Shown here piece by piece: positions 15,046-23,416 of a stretch of 36,219 nucleotides of DNA. Each line of letters begins with the position of its first letter. Within the stretch, counting starts at the first letter, position 1. Both the position numbers and the translations under genes were made by a program. The notes beneath the pieces were generated by a model that worked only from the letters and a program-made list of their open reading frames with translations, was not told where the DNA came from and did no database searches. Source of the stretch: a virus; IMG/VR virus record IMGVR_UViG_3300031539_000139, positions 1 through 36,219 of that record; one strand, written 5' to 3'.

Positions 15046-16062
15046 CTACACAACAGCATTGGCGGGGTATCCCCTACCGATGAGGTTGCTCATTTGATAA
15101 ATCGTCACGGCCACTCTACTTTGAATTCCTCCAAAGTCTGTGGTCTGGTCTGCGACGGTATAGATGAATTGCTCGCTGGTGCTTTCAAGGGTTCGCACCA
15201 CGGCTCCGGTATTGTCCGAGATGTCCATTTCATAACTCTCCTGGTCTTGACCAAGAGGTACATCGACAAAATCAATCCACTCAAACCTGATCCGGCTCCG
15301 ACGATGAAAGGTGATGGTGATTTCCCCCGGCCCATCCCTCGTACTTCGAATAATGGCTGGCTTCCAAGGTCTTTGACTGACCCCAGTGTTCACGAATGGA
15401 GTCACAGCTGCAGAATAGACTGGCAAGCCTGCGCCAATAATTTTCAGGAACCGTTGAGCGTTGGTGTCTTCCGTATTCTGCACCACTCGGCGCACAGAAT
15501 CGGAATCCAGCACAACGAACGTTTCTCCGGCCACATGCGCTGACATATTCAACTCCGTTCCCAACCGGCCTCGCAACAACCTACTCAGTCGGTAAATGTT
15601 GTTTCCTAAATCCGTGCTCGTGACCCATTGAATAATTTCGCTCCCAAGCAGAGCCACATTGGCCCCATTGAGCACGACCAAATCATTGGCCGCTGACCCT
15701 GGTGGTGTGCCGGTAAACATTTTGATATCGACGGAATGCACTTTGTCAAAGACCATCCAAGAGGGAAGGCCAGGACGAGGCTCCCCTTTGGATGGCCGTG
15801 CGACCTCAATAACAATTTGTGAAAGCTGGGCTTCAGACAATGGTTCCGCACGAACCACTTCCACCACCACTTGAGACACTTTGATCGCTTGAGCTGGTGG
15901 GATTGCACGTAGAACATCCACAAAGGAACCGGATTGCCTGACCACTGGGGCTGAAGATTTTCTTAATACCTCAACCACCTGTTGCGTGACCTGAATGGAA
16001 GGGGCGTCAGGATTTCTGGCCACCTCGACGGCCTGTTGCGTGACCTGAGGTACGTTCGCCAT
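15046..16062 (-). CDS. C-terminal part of a split GTA-type tail hub protein
   Basis: A 338-residue protein. Residues 1-88 are five imperfect repeats built around V-x-Q-x-V-V-E-V-x-R (VTQQAVEVAR, VTQQVVEVLR, VSQVVVEVVR, LSQIVIEVAR). From about 95 the sequence matches the C-terminal region of the large GTA/phage tail hub (RcGTA gp15-like): FDKVHSVDIKMF, NGANVALLGSEIIQW, YRLSRLLRGRLGTE, then FVVLDSDSVRRV and a closing FN3-like domain with TFHRRSRIRFEW. In the usual protein this directly follows the domain that here ends the gene at 19212..21911. Three lectin-like genes separate the halves. The start shares one base with the previous stop (TAATG). Confidence 0.8.
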   Translation of the reverse strand: MANVPQVTQQAVEVARNPDAPSIQVTQQVVEVLRKSSAPVVRQSGSFVDVLRAIPPAQAIKVSQVVVEVVRAEPLSEAQLSQIVIEVARPSKGEPRPGLPSWMVFDKVHSVDIKMFTGTPPGSAANDLVVLNGANVALLGSEIIQWVTSTDLGNNIYRLSRLLRGRLGTELNMSAHVAGETFVVLDSDSVRRVVQNTEDTNAQRFLKIIGAGLPVYSAAVTPFVNTGVSQRPWKPAIIRSTRDGPGEITITFHRRSRIRFEWIDFVDVPLGQDQESYEMDISDNTGAVVRTLESTSEQFIYTVADQTTDFGGIQSRVAVTIYQMSNLIGRGYPANAVV

Positions 16063-17066
16063 TAAGCCACTTTCTCCACACCAAATTCAGAGGCGTTGAA
16101 GGTGGTATCCGTCCAAGCAGCGACGGCTTGTGGGTCTTGTTCCCAAATCTCTCGGATATTGGCCCATGCCGTACCCAGGACAAAATTGGCACCGTTAAAA
16201 TTGACGGTGGTGGGTCTGGTCACTTGTCGAATGGTGGCAGCTCCACTATCCACCTGAGCCTGACAGTTGGCTTGCACCGCTAGGATGGTTGACCCACCCG
16301 TGATGGTTGAGAGGTTAGCAAAGGTAAAAAGATCCAGATCGGTATTCGTGGCCGTGTCAATAAATGTGGTCAAATCGTCTATAGCTGGGCTTTCGTCTAC
16401 GGCTTGCCAATGTGTAGCCGCCCCCGTGACATTGGCCCACTGCGTCACATTTCCGGCCCCGTCCGGTACCACATGTTCCACTTCGCAATCGCCTAAAAAA
16501 TCATTGTTCAATGATCCGGTAATGTCGCAAATATACAGATCATCAAAATTGATGGTGCCTGCTAATCCGATCCCATCGATGGTAGGGGTTCCCGCATTGC
16601 CCGTGTCTTGGTTGGTTAAATTGAGCAACACTTCTCCGTTGTAGCGAATCTCCACAGTGCCCACTGTGTTGCTGACCAACACCTTCGCTTCCAAATATCC
16701 CCAGGTATCTTGTCGGATGCGACTCAATGTGCTGATGCCCAAAAGGTTGGAGGTGGGTGCGCCGCGATAGGCTGACACAAATCCACCAGGTTCCAGGCCG
16801 ATCACGACATGCGTGGTTGCACCTTCCTTGAACGTGAACGCATTGCCCCGAGCGGTATTGGTCGTCCGAAAGATGGCGGCCCCTACAACATAGGTCGTTT
16901 GAGCTGGAACAGTAAGATCCACTGTAGCACTTGCACTATTGCACACCAACCCTTGTGTACTCCGTCTTCCTGATGAGGCGCCAATGGTGGCATTTGACAT
17001 TGCGGTCCACTTCCTCACAATGTCGGCGGTTTCATAGTGGTCGAATGAATCCATGAACAACAGCAT
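16062..17066 (-). CDS. Lectin-like (concanavalin/LamG-type) tail protein, paralogue 3
   Basis: A 334-residue protein, third of three tandem paralogues. The N-terminal 200 residues have the LamG/concanavalin-like jelly-roll pattern of phage tail proteins: MLLFMDSFDHYETADIVRKW, a strand series including TTHVVIGLE and EIRYNGEVLLNL, and FDDLYICD. The C-terminal 130 residues end in IWEQDPQAVAAWTDTTFNA followed by SEFG, a hallmark ending of these tail proteins. It probably binds cell-surface glycans or forms a tail-tip adhesin. It shares one base with both neighbouring genes (TGATG and TAATG). Confidence 0.75.
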   Translation of the reverse strand: MLLFMDSFDHYETADIVRKWTAMSNATIGASSGRRSTQGLVCNSASATVDLTVPAQTTYVVGAAIFRTTNTARGNAFTFKEGATTHVVIGLEPGGFVSAYRGAPTSNLLGISTLSRIRQDTWGYLEAKVLVSNTVGTVEIRYNGEVLLNLTNQDTGNAGTPTIDGIGLAGTINFDDLYICDITGSLNNDFLGDCEVEHVVPDGAGNVTQWANVTGAATHWQAVDESPAIDDLTTFIDTATNTDLDLFTFANLSTITGGSTILAVQANCQAQVDSGAATIRQVTRPTTVNFNGANFVLGTAWANIREIWEQDPQAVAAWTDTTFNASEFGVEKVA

Positions 17067-18193
17067 CAGACTACCTCCATTCCAAAATTCGTTGCGTTGA
17101 CTTCGCTCTCAAGCCACTGGGCAGCTGTTTCAGGATTTGTTTCCAAGATTTCTTTTTCGCCCATCATGACTGTCCATGATTCGGCGCTGACGCCCTGAAG
17201 GGTTTGATTGTAGATGGTGGCAACCGGCTGAACGAGGTGCCGCACTTGCACATCACCAGAATCATTTTGCTTTTTGATGTACGACCATGGTTGGACACCC
17301 AAGACCACTGATGGCAAGGGATGCACCGGCAGCGCGCTTCTCCCAAAGACATCACGTTCGAGTATTGGGGCTCCAGCCGCCAAAAGTCCCGATGGTAGCA
17401 GATACGTCTTGCCGTCTTTAGGATCTTGCAGGCTTTCACCTGTCCACAGGAGAAAGCTTGCTGCGGTGGTGGCCGTTTCATTGTAACTGGTGTCTTCATC
17501 CACCGGCATCTCATCCACATTTTCGAAATGGTTGACTGAAGGTGTGGCGGTATCGAATTCTGCAATATCATCACTGATAGGGGACAACGTGTCGACTCGG
17601 CAATTTCCAAAGAAGTCGTTATTGACTGAGCCTGAATCATCCGCAATGTATAAGTCATCCACTCGCACACCCGCGCCGGTATTTCCCCGAAAGTCTAATG
17701 ATTGAATGTTTGGAGAAGTGCCTGAGCCTTGGGTATCCACTCCACTGAGCATGAGCACAGTCACGTTATCTAATCGCACTTCAACGGTGCCCAAGGTGTT
17801 ATGAACGAACAGCTTGCATTCAAGGTAGGTGTACGCATCCGTGATCACGGTTGCCACACTGGTCCCGAGTGACACGGTGCCTGATCGCAACACTTCCACT
17901 GTTCCATTCACATTGATTCGTAACCGACACTGCACTGAACTTGCTGGGTCGCCCCACTCAATAAGATTGATCACGCCAGTGAGTGGGCTTAAAGGATTGA
18001 CTGCAATGCCGACAATGCTCGTGCTGGTAGAATTCACTCCGACTTCAGCCGTGGTGCTAAAACTCCATAGAGCATTGCCGCCACCATTTCTTCCACTGGC
18101 TTGCAGAGTGGCCGTGCCAAACCGGCCCCATTTTTTTTGCAATTGCGCCACACTCAGCGCACCATCAAAGCCTTCCATAAATAGCAAAGCCAT
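17066..18193 (-). CDS. Lectin-like tail protein, paralogue 2, with inserted peptide module
   Basis: A 375-residue paralogue of its two neighbours, starting MALLFMEGFDGALS at 18193 (TAATG overlap with the previous gene). The jelly-roll half includes VQCRLRINVNGTVEVL, VEVRLDNVTVLML and VDDLYIAD; the end NPETAAQWLESEVNATNFG is shared with the family. Between residues about 245 and 295 it carries an insertion absent from the other two copies. This contains the peptide SFLLWTGESLQDPKDGKTY and is encoded by DNA nearly identical to a stretch at 32735-32833. An origin by recombination with another structural gene is likely. The protein probably contributes to host recognition. Confidence 0.75.
   Translation of the reverse strand: MALLFMEGFDGALSVAQLQKKWGRFGTATLQASGRNGGGNALWSFSTTAEVGVNSTSTSIVGIAVNPLSPLTGVINLIEWGDPASSVQCRLRINVNGTVEVLRSGTVSLGTSVATVITDAYTYLECKLFVHNTLGTVEVRLDNVTVLMLSGVDTQGSGTSPNIQSLDFRGNTGAGVRVDDLYIADDSGSVNNDFFGNCRVDTLSPISDDIAEFDTATPSVNHFENVDEMPVDEDTSYNETATTAASFLLWTGESLQDPKDGKTYLLPSGLLAAGAPILERDVFGRSALPVHPLPSVVLGVQPWSYIKKQNDSGDVQVRHLVQPVATIYNQTLQGVSAESWTVMMGEKEILETNPETAAQWLESEVNATNFGMEVV
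17363..17461. repeat. 99-base dispersed repeat, copy A
   Basis: This stretch matches 32735-32833 at 97 of 99 positions, in the same orientation. It encodes ASFLLWTGESLQDPKDGK and the following residues to AGAPI inside the middle lectin-like paralogue. The two mismatches are transitions. Confidence 0.95.
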
Positions 18194-19215
18194 TATGCGA
18201 CCTCCGCTCCCCATTCAGCCGTGTTGACTCCGGTTTCCGTCCAATCCGCTGCTGTGTCGGGATCTTGTTGCCACATCTCCACATAGTAATCGAACAACGT
18301 GTCCAGTGGATTGATGGCCCCTTGGTAATTGGTCACCCCGACTCGTGCGATAGGCCGTAAGGATTTGGCCGTGACTTTATCTTTTCGTGCATACACCAAT
18401 TGCTGTACACCAAAAATTGCTGAACTTCCACCTGGATCAGAAAGGGTTTCCATGTCGTAGGTATCAATGTCAGCCGCATCTTCACTTGAAACAAACGTCA
18501 CAGCATCGTCTGGTGTGAGGTCATCCACTTTGTCAAAATGTGTGATGGGTGACACAGGTTCAATGATGGGAAAATTTTGCACGGCGCCATCAGCGACCGG
18601 CACGAGGGATTCAATTCTCGTGTCGCCGAGTATGCCGTTTTGTGGAGCTGCTCCGGTGGTGTCCAAGATGTACACATCATCGAAGGTGAGCACACCCGTT
18701 GACCCATTGATTTCAATCGCATTGATTTCAGGGACCGCCCCAGCGTTATCAGTATCCAGAGCTGTGAGGCTTAACAGATTGGTATTGTTCATGTTCACCG
18801 TTACCACACCAACGGCCCCATCGACCGTACACAGCACTTCCAAATAATTATAAAAGCCTGGGAAGACCAACCCCGCACTTGTGATTCCCAGTTGGGTTAA
18901 ATCTCCACGTAAGACTTCGATGGCTCCGGTGGGCGTGATGCGAATAATGACATGATCGGTTGCGCCTTCTTTGAAGATCAACAAATCACACACCAGTAAC
19001 AAATTCAGTTTAAAGGCAATGCCGACAACATAGGTAGCCAAGGCCGGAACGGTTTGCTCAAGCTTTTGTGCGGTACTTGGAAACTGGATGGCATTCCCTG
19101 CTCGTCGACCAGCTCCGACCACCACTAACGGGACACCTGTTACGGTGGACCATCGTTGGGCAATGTTGGCTGTCGCATAATGATCGCCGCATGAGTTGAC
19201 GTATACAAGACTCAT
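18193..19215 (-). CDS. Lectin-like tail protein, paralogue 1
   Basis: A 340-residue protein, first of the three tandem paralogues in transcription order, beginning MSLVYVNSCGDHYATANIAQ. It shows the same plan: a jelly-roll half (DHVIIRITPTGAIEVL, VVTVNMNNTNLLSL, FDDVYILDTTG) and a C-terminal half ending in MWQQDPDTAADWTETGVNTA followed by EWG. The start overlaps the N-terminal hub gene stop as ATGA. Tandem copies that diverged in sequence but kept their plan suggest different sugar or receptor specificities, or an assembly of three related subunits. That is inference. Confidence 0.75.
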   Translation of the reverse strand: MSLVYVNSCGDHYATANIAQRWSTVTGVPLVVVGAGRRAGNAIQFPSTAQKLEQTVPALATYVVGIAFKLNLLLVCDLLIFKEGATDHVIIRITPTGAIEVLRGDLTQLGITSAGLVFPGFYNYLEVLCTVDGAVGVVTVNMNNTNLLSLTALDTDNAGAVPEINAIEINGSTGVLTFDDVYILDTTGAAPQNGILGDTRIESLVPVADGAVQNFPIIEPVSPITHFDKVDDLTPDDAVTFVSSEDAADIDTYDMETLSDPGGSSAIFGVQQLVYARKDKVTAKSLRPIARVGVTNYQGAINPLDTLFDYYVEMWQQDPDTAADWTETGVNTAEWGAEVA

Positions 19216-21911
19216 GAAAAACTTCCTTCCCAGGTCAATTGGCTTTCCGCAAATCCAATATTACCTTCGTTTTGTATGATGGCTCCGACCCCATAGATCA
19301 CGCCATCAGAGGATTGTAACACTGAAGCCACCTCATACGGCCCACCAATGGCATAGGCCACGACATACACGCCAGTATTGTTGTCAGCGTCCCTCAACTG
19401 TGCCGTGTCCATAATAATCAGCACAACCGGCGCAGTGGTGAGCAAGCCAGGTTGCGGTTGCAAGCCTACGGCCCCAGGTGAAATGAAGTCAGCATACACG
19501 CTGGTATCTTCTTCTGAGGCTTCCACATCCATCAGGTTCGGCAAACTCAGGGCCACACTATTTAATCGCACGTTGATTGGCCCTTGATCCGGCGACGTGA
19601 TGATCACGATGTCCGTCGGTTCCAACGCAAAATATCGTTTGGAAAGTGTGAAAGTTTTCTTCGTGCGTTCAAACCAAAGATTGTGCAAGAGCACATCCAC
19701 CACCGATCGCCCCTCAGTGGCCGTGAGCACAATCGGGACGTCTTGGGTTCGCACCTGTTCAGATTCGGTAATCAATCTCCTGGCCTGAACCACTCCAATT
19801 TTGTAGTCCGTGTCAAGGCTGATAAATCGCAAATCTAAACTGGTGGCCAATTCATTTTCTTGGATGCGTACTTGCTCAATGGGGTCGCCTGGTTCATTCA
19901 CCGTTCGTCTGGCATTCATGTCTCCGGCTGGAATAGTCACCACTGGCGTGGCTCCCCTTGGAACGAATTTAATGACATCATCAGACTCCACCGCATCAAA
20001 GAAATAGGTCTGCATCAATGGTTGCAAGGCCGCTCGAACAGGTTGCCGCTTTGAAAGAGAATACCCGCGCACGGTGAACGGAATTAACAGCGAGACATCA
20101 ATATCAGCGGCCGTGAGTGTGCCGCTCAGCTCCACAATGTCTGTGACGACTTTGGCCAGTGTCGGGGCTTTAGCTTTGGCTCCTTGGCCAAGTGGAAACT
20201 TGACGACACCCCCCAGCCCATCTAAGCGTGTGGCAATGCCAAAGGGCGCACCAGGGAAAGGTTGGAAGTCATCAAAAAACCCGCTGAACCCTAACACGAA
20301 TTCATCTATAAACCCGCCTGATTCTTTATTGACTCGCTTGGCTTTATTCTCAAGGCCAGACACTCTTCCTACCGCCCACACATCCCCCACGCCTTGATGG
20401 TAGCGCACACGAGTCGGCATGAAGTCATCACCGGCAATCTTAAAATCAAATTCCCAAATCTGATTCAAGTCTTTGTCCCACTTGGCAATGCGGCCATCAG
20501 TACTTAAGGCAAATTCAATCTTCGTATAAATCATTTCCTCTTCTGGATCCCAGGTGATGGAATGCCCATTATCGGCAAAGCTGGCCAAGCCAACCACCTT
20601 TTTTTCCACGGTGCCATGTCGAAGTAAAAATAAATTTCCGCTTGAATCCACTACCGCCACACCTTCATCAATTGACACCCAATCAGCCACGTACCGTCCA
20701 CCAGCCACGTTCCAGGCATTGTCTGGAGCTTGAGGGTTGGGCTGCTGAATACCCGGAGCCAAGGGATTCAGGCCGAAGGTTTGCAATCCACTACAGGCCC
20801 CATTGGTCAACCCGATAAACAAGGTAGGCGAGTTCCCAATGACTGGCCCATCCAAATTGATCGAACTGAGATCCACAATGCACTGGCCGGGCCAGCAAAA
20901 AAGTGATCCACCAAAAGGACTGGGAATGGTATCCAACACTCTGCACGAAGCATCAGTGGCCAACGCAATCACTTCTCCACCTAAGCCATCGGGCGTTCCT
21001 GATGCCACCCACATTTTCGGTCCGATGGTGGCCGTGGTCACCGTCCCCAAAAAGTCCACATTGACCGCCACGAAGGCTGGCATGTAGGAAATCCCAACAG
21101 GTGTTATGATTCCTTCATGAGCACAAACCCTAGATAAACCGTTATTGCATTGATAAACATCTACATGATCTGTTCCAGCCCTAGTTGCCCAAATCAATCC
21201 GGTGTCTGGATCTATCGCAATGCGGCCATTCCCTCCACCCGTGGGCGAATCCACGACTTCCACCAAAGGCAAGACAGGATCGCCATTAGCATGAACTTCA
21301 AAGTGTAAGGTCGGAATGCCGTTATTGAATGGAGTCAAATCCAACCGCCTGAGCATGATGTATGCCTCACCACGATAGGCAGGCACATTGCCCACGCCTT
21401 TATCCGCTTCAATCAATGGGTCAGGGAGTTGTGAGTCCGTGCCGAAATAAATTTTGGCGTTCAAGCCTTTGGCGTGTGGTGGGTTGGAAAAATCATAGAA
21501 CAATTGATCGTTGGCCCATACTCTTCCTATCCCATCAATCTGGTGATGGGCAAGAGAAATTTGCAAATCGACTTCGTAGGAAAATGAAATAGATTCTTGT
21601 TTCGGGCTTCCACCTTTGCCCCCGCCTGATTGACTTTGCTTGTGAGCAATTTCCCTGATGTCTGAATTCCAAATAATATTTCCAGCCACTCGCACCGACC
21701 CGAACAGGTGCGGAATAGGGTTTCCGTAGGCACTGACCTGTACTTGTAAATCGCCCAACTGTGGTCCAAGTTGAGCCGGTGGATCAGGCCCAGGAAAAAG
21801 CAACGCCCCTGCAATTCCTCCAATGGCCAACCCCAACCCAGGCACACCAAAGAAGGCCCCGACAATACCGCCAGCGACGACGAGGCCCAGTCGTGCTTGT
21901 GAATCACTCAT
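19212..21911 (-). CDS. N-terminal part of a GTA-type tail hub protein with beta-propeller insertion
   Basis: An 899-residue protein. Residues 1-40 are a hydrophobic Gly-rich segment typical of these hubs. Residues 50-215 carry the conserved opening (YGNPIPHLFGSVRVAGNIIW, SFSYEVDLQISLAH, AYIMLRRLDL). Residues about 218-577 do not belong to the standard hub and look like an NHL/beta-propeller domain (RIAIDPDTGLIWATRAGTDH, VAVVDSSGNLFLL). From 584 the standard domain resumes: VVTDIVELSGTLTAADIDVS, RAALQPLMQTYFFDAVE, and a C-terminal region up to YEVASVLQSSDG. The usual final part of the hub is encoded separately at 15046..16062. It should form the central tail tip and take part in host contact and DNA delivery. 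The start overlaps the NlpC/P60 stop as ATGA. Confidence 0.88.
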   Translation of the reverse strand: MSDSQARLGLVVAGGIVGAFFGVPGLGLAIGGIAGALLFPGPDPPAQLGPQLGDLQVQVSAYGNPIPHLFGSVRVAGNIIWNSDIREIAHKQSQSGGGKGGSPKQESISFSYEVDLQISLAHHQIDGIGRVWANDQLFYDFSNPPHAKGLNAKIYFGTDSQLPDPLIEADKGVGNVPAYRGEAYIMLRRLDLTPFNNGIPTLHFEVHANGDPVLPLVEVVDSPTGGGNGRIAIDPDTGLIWATRAGTDHVDVYQCNNGLSRVCAHEGIITPVGISYMPAFVAVNVDFLGTVTTATIGPKMWVASGTPDGLGGEVIALATDASCRVLDTIPSPFGGSLFCWPGQCIVDLSSINLDGPVIGNSPTLFIGLTNGACSGLQTFGLNPLAPGIQQPNPQAPDNAWNVAGGRYVADWVSIDEGVAVVDSSGNLFLLRHGTVEKKVVGLASFADNGHSITWDPEEEMIYTKIEFALSTDGRIAKWDKDLNQIWEFDFKIAGDDFMPTRVRYHQGVGDVWAVGRVSGLENKAKRVNKESGGFIDEFVLGFSGFFDDFQPFPGAPFGIATRLDGLGGVVKFPLGQGAKAKAPTLAKVVTDIVELSGTLTAADIDVSLLIPFTVRGYSLSKRQPVRAALQPLMQTYFFDAVESDDVIKFVPRGATPVVTIPAGDMNARRTVNEPGDPIEQVRIQENELATSLDLRFISLDTDYKIGVVQARRLITESEQVRTQDVPIVLTATEGRSVVDVLLHNLWFERTKKTFTLSKRYFALEPTDIVIITSPDQGPINVRLNSVALSLPNLMDVEASEEDTSVYADFISPGAVGLQPQPGLLTTAPVVLIIMDTAQLRDADNNTGVYVVAYAIGGPYEVASVLQSSDGVIYGVGAIIQNEGNIGFAESQLTWEGSFS

Positions 21912-22405
21912 GCAACCCGCCTCATCCGGAAAACGTGTTCAATCTTTTCCATCCATTCCTGATCCAATCCATGTTCGGTGACTTTCCGAAATTGCGCTGA
22001 GCTATGGAGCACACCAAGATTTGTGATGATGGCCACATGGCGACACGGAATTCTTAAGTGGTCATCCATGAACCGCATCAACACTAAATCTCCCGCCTGC
22101 ATTTCTGCTTTCGTGATCTTGTCAAATAGTCGATTCATTTCACTGAACAAAAATTTCTGGTCAGGATGGTGGGTATAATTGTTCGGAATGGGAATGTCTC
22201 GGCCAATCTCTTTCGCCACTTCAGAAAATAATCCGATGCAATCAATCCCGCTCTTCGAACGACCTTGATGCCTGAACTTGCTGCCCATCCATTTCCGCGA
22301 ATGGAGAATGATTTGCTGCACTTCAACATCGGTCCAGGTGGGTTTACTTCCCTCCTGAATCTTGGTCGATTTTGGCTGGGCTGACTCTAAAATTTTGACT
22401 GACAT
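21908..22405 (-). CDS. NlpC/P60-type tail peptidase (TIGR02219-like)
   Basis: A 165-residue protein with the NlpC/P60 signature. The catalytic Cys is C56 in GIDCIGL, the His is H123 in CRHVAIIT, and a second polar residue lies about ten positions later (H134). In GTA-type tails this protein lies between the DUF2163 protein and the hub and is thought to cut host peptidoglycan or help assemble the tip. The start at 22405 overlaps the end of the DUF2163 gene by 62 bases. An internal GTG at the codon before QQIILHSRKW is an alternative but has no good binding site. The C-terminal overlap with the hub gene is ATGA. Confidence 0.9.
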   Translation of the reverse strand: MSVKILESAQPKSTKIQEGSKPTWTDVEVQQIILHSRKWMGSKFRHQGRSKSGIDCIGLFSEVAKEIGRDIPIPNNYTHHPDQKFLFSEMNRLFDKITKAEMQAGDLVLMRFMDDHLRIPCRHVAIITNLGVLHSSAQFRKVTEHGLDQEWMEKIEHVFRMRRVA

Positions 22406-23414
22406 AGGGTTCGCCTTGGAAGTTGTGCGTGTTATTAAATTTGTCTTTGCAGTCGATAATCACTCGCTTGAAACAACCCAGTTGCACAGAGAAGGTGTCG
22501 CCCACGGTGAGGTCGAACCACATGGGCAACACCAGTTTAAAATTTCCATCAAGCATCACGTAGGCTTTCACTTCCATCTGTGCCCCAGCATTCAAGCCGG
22601 TCAACCATTCCAACAATCCACCCGTGAACAAATCATCGGCCTCTGTCCGATCAGAATTGAACACCCTTTTATTGCCGAATAGTGCCGTGACGGTGCCGGT
22701 GACTTTATTGGCTTGCACAGCAACCCAGGTCACGGTTCCATCAAGGGTGGTGTTGCCAATAGTGGTATCCCAAACGGGTTCGCTGGCTCCGGTGGTGCCA
22801 GAAATAGAACACCGAAAAAATCTTCCATTCTCTACCGTGGGTCTGACAGTCGCGCCAAGCTTGTAATCAAACGGAGTGATGTTGACCGTCAAAGTGGTGG
22901 CAGTCCAGACAGGTGGGTCCATCTTGACCCCACACACTGAGTCGCCCACATCGACACGGCAACCTGGTTGATACAGATCCAGCGTTTGTTTCGTGAATCC
23001 TTCCATGAGGCCACGAACTTCAGCGGTGAGTTTTTGCCTCCCGAGTGAGACTTTCCCAATACGCCCACGGCGCAGCTTGAGCACACCCGCCGCTGTGTCA
23101 TTGGGATTGATGAGGAATAATCGAACATCAGCAAAATCCCATTTGCCTCGAAGCAAGTCAGGCCCATCAATGCCTGTTAACGATCGGTAGGTTGTGACAT
23201 CCAGATTGTCTACGGACAGACCTGAATTGGATTGCAAAGCGGTCGGAGTTGCGGCATCAACGGCTGAAAAGGTGATGCCCTCAAACTGAATAGGTCGAGT
23301 GTAATTGGTGAAGCCGAGCACGGTGCCATCTTTGGCCGTGAGTCTTATGCAGGCATTCAAGGTCGCTGACGAGCTGGCCAGGTACCCATCCATGGCTGTG
23401 GTCGTGGTCTTCAT
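22344..23414 (-). CDS. DUF2163-type distal tail protein (TIGR02218-like) with extra domain
   Basis: A 356-residue protein. The N-terminal half reads as DUF2163: ACIRLTAKDGTVLGFTNYTR, SGLSVDNLDV, ADVRLFLINPND and RGRIGKVSLGRQKLTAEVRG, then the Cys-containing YQPGCRVDVGDSVCGV. The C-terminal part has FKRVIIDCKDKFNNTHNFQG and a final SQNFRVSP. Between about 185 and 233 lies a small extra domain (FFRCSISGTTGASEPVWDTT, DGTVTWVAV) of a type often found in phage tail proteins. In GTA-like tails this protein joins the distal tail protein to the hub. Four conserved Cys may bind metal or an iron-sulphur cluster, as discussed for this family; not verified here. Confidence 0.9.
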   Translation of the reverse strand: MKTTTTAMDGYLASSSATLNACIRLTAKDGTVLGFTNYTRPIQFEGITFSAVDAATPTALQSNSGLSVDNLDVTTYRSLTGIDGPDLLRGKWDFADVRLFLINPNDTAAGVLKLRRGRIGKVSLGRQKLTAEVRGLMEGFTKQTLDLYQPGCRVDVGDSVCGVKMDPPVWTATTLTVNITPFDYKLGATVRPTVENGRFFRCSISGTTGASEPVWDTTIGNTTLDGTVTWVAVQANKVTGTVTALFGNKRVFNSDRTEADDLFTGGLLEWLTGLNAGAQMEVKAYVMLDGNFKLVLPMWFDLTVGDTFSVQLGCFKRVIIDCKDKFNNTHNFQGEPYVSQNFRVSPAKIDQDSGGK

Positions 23415-23416
23415 GG

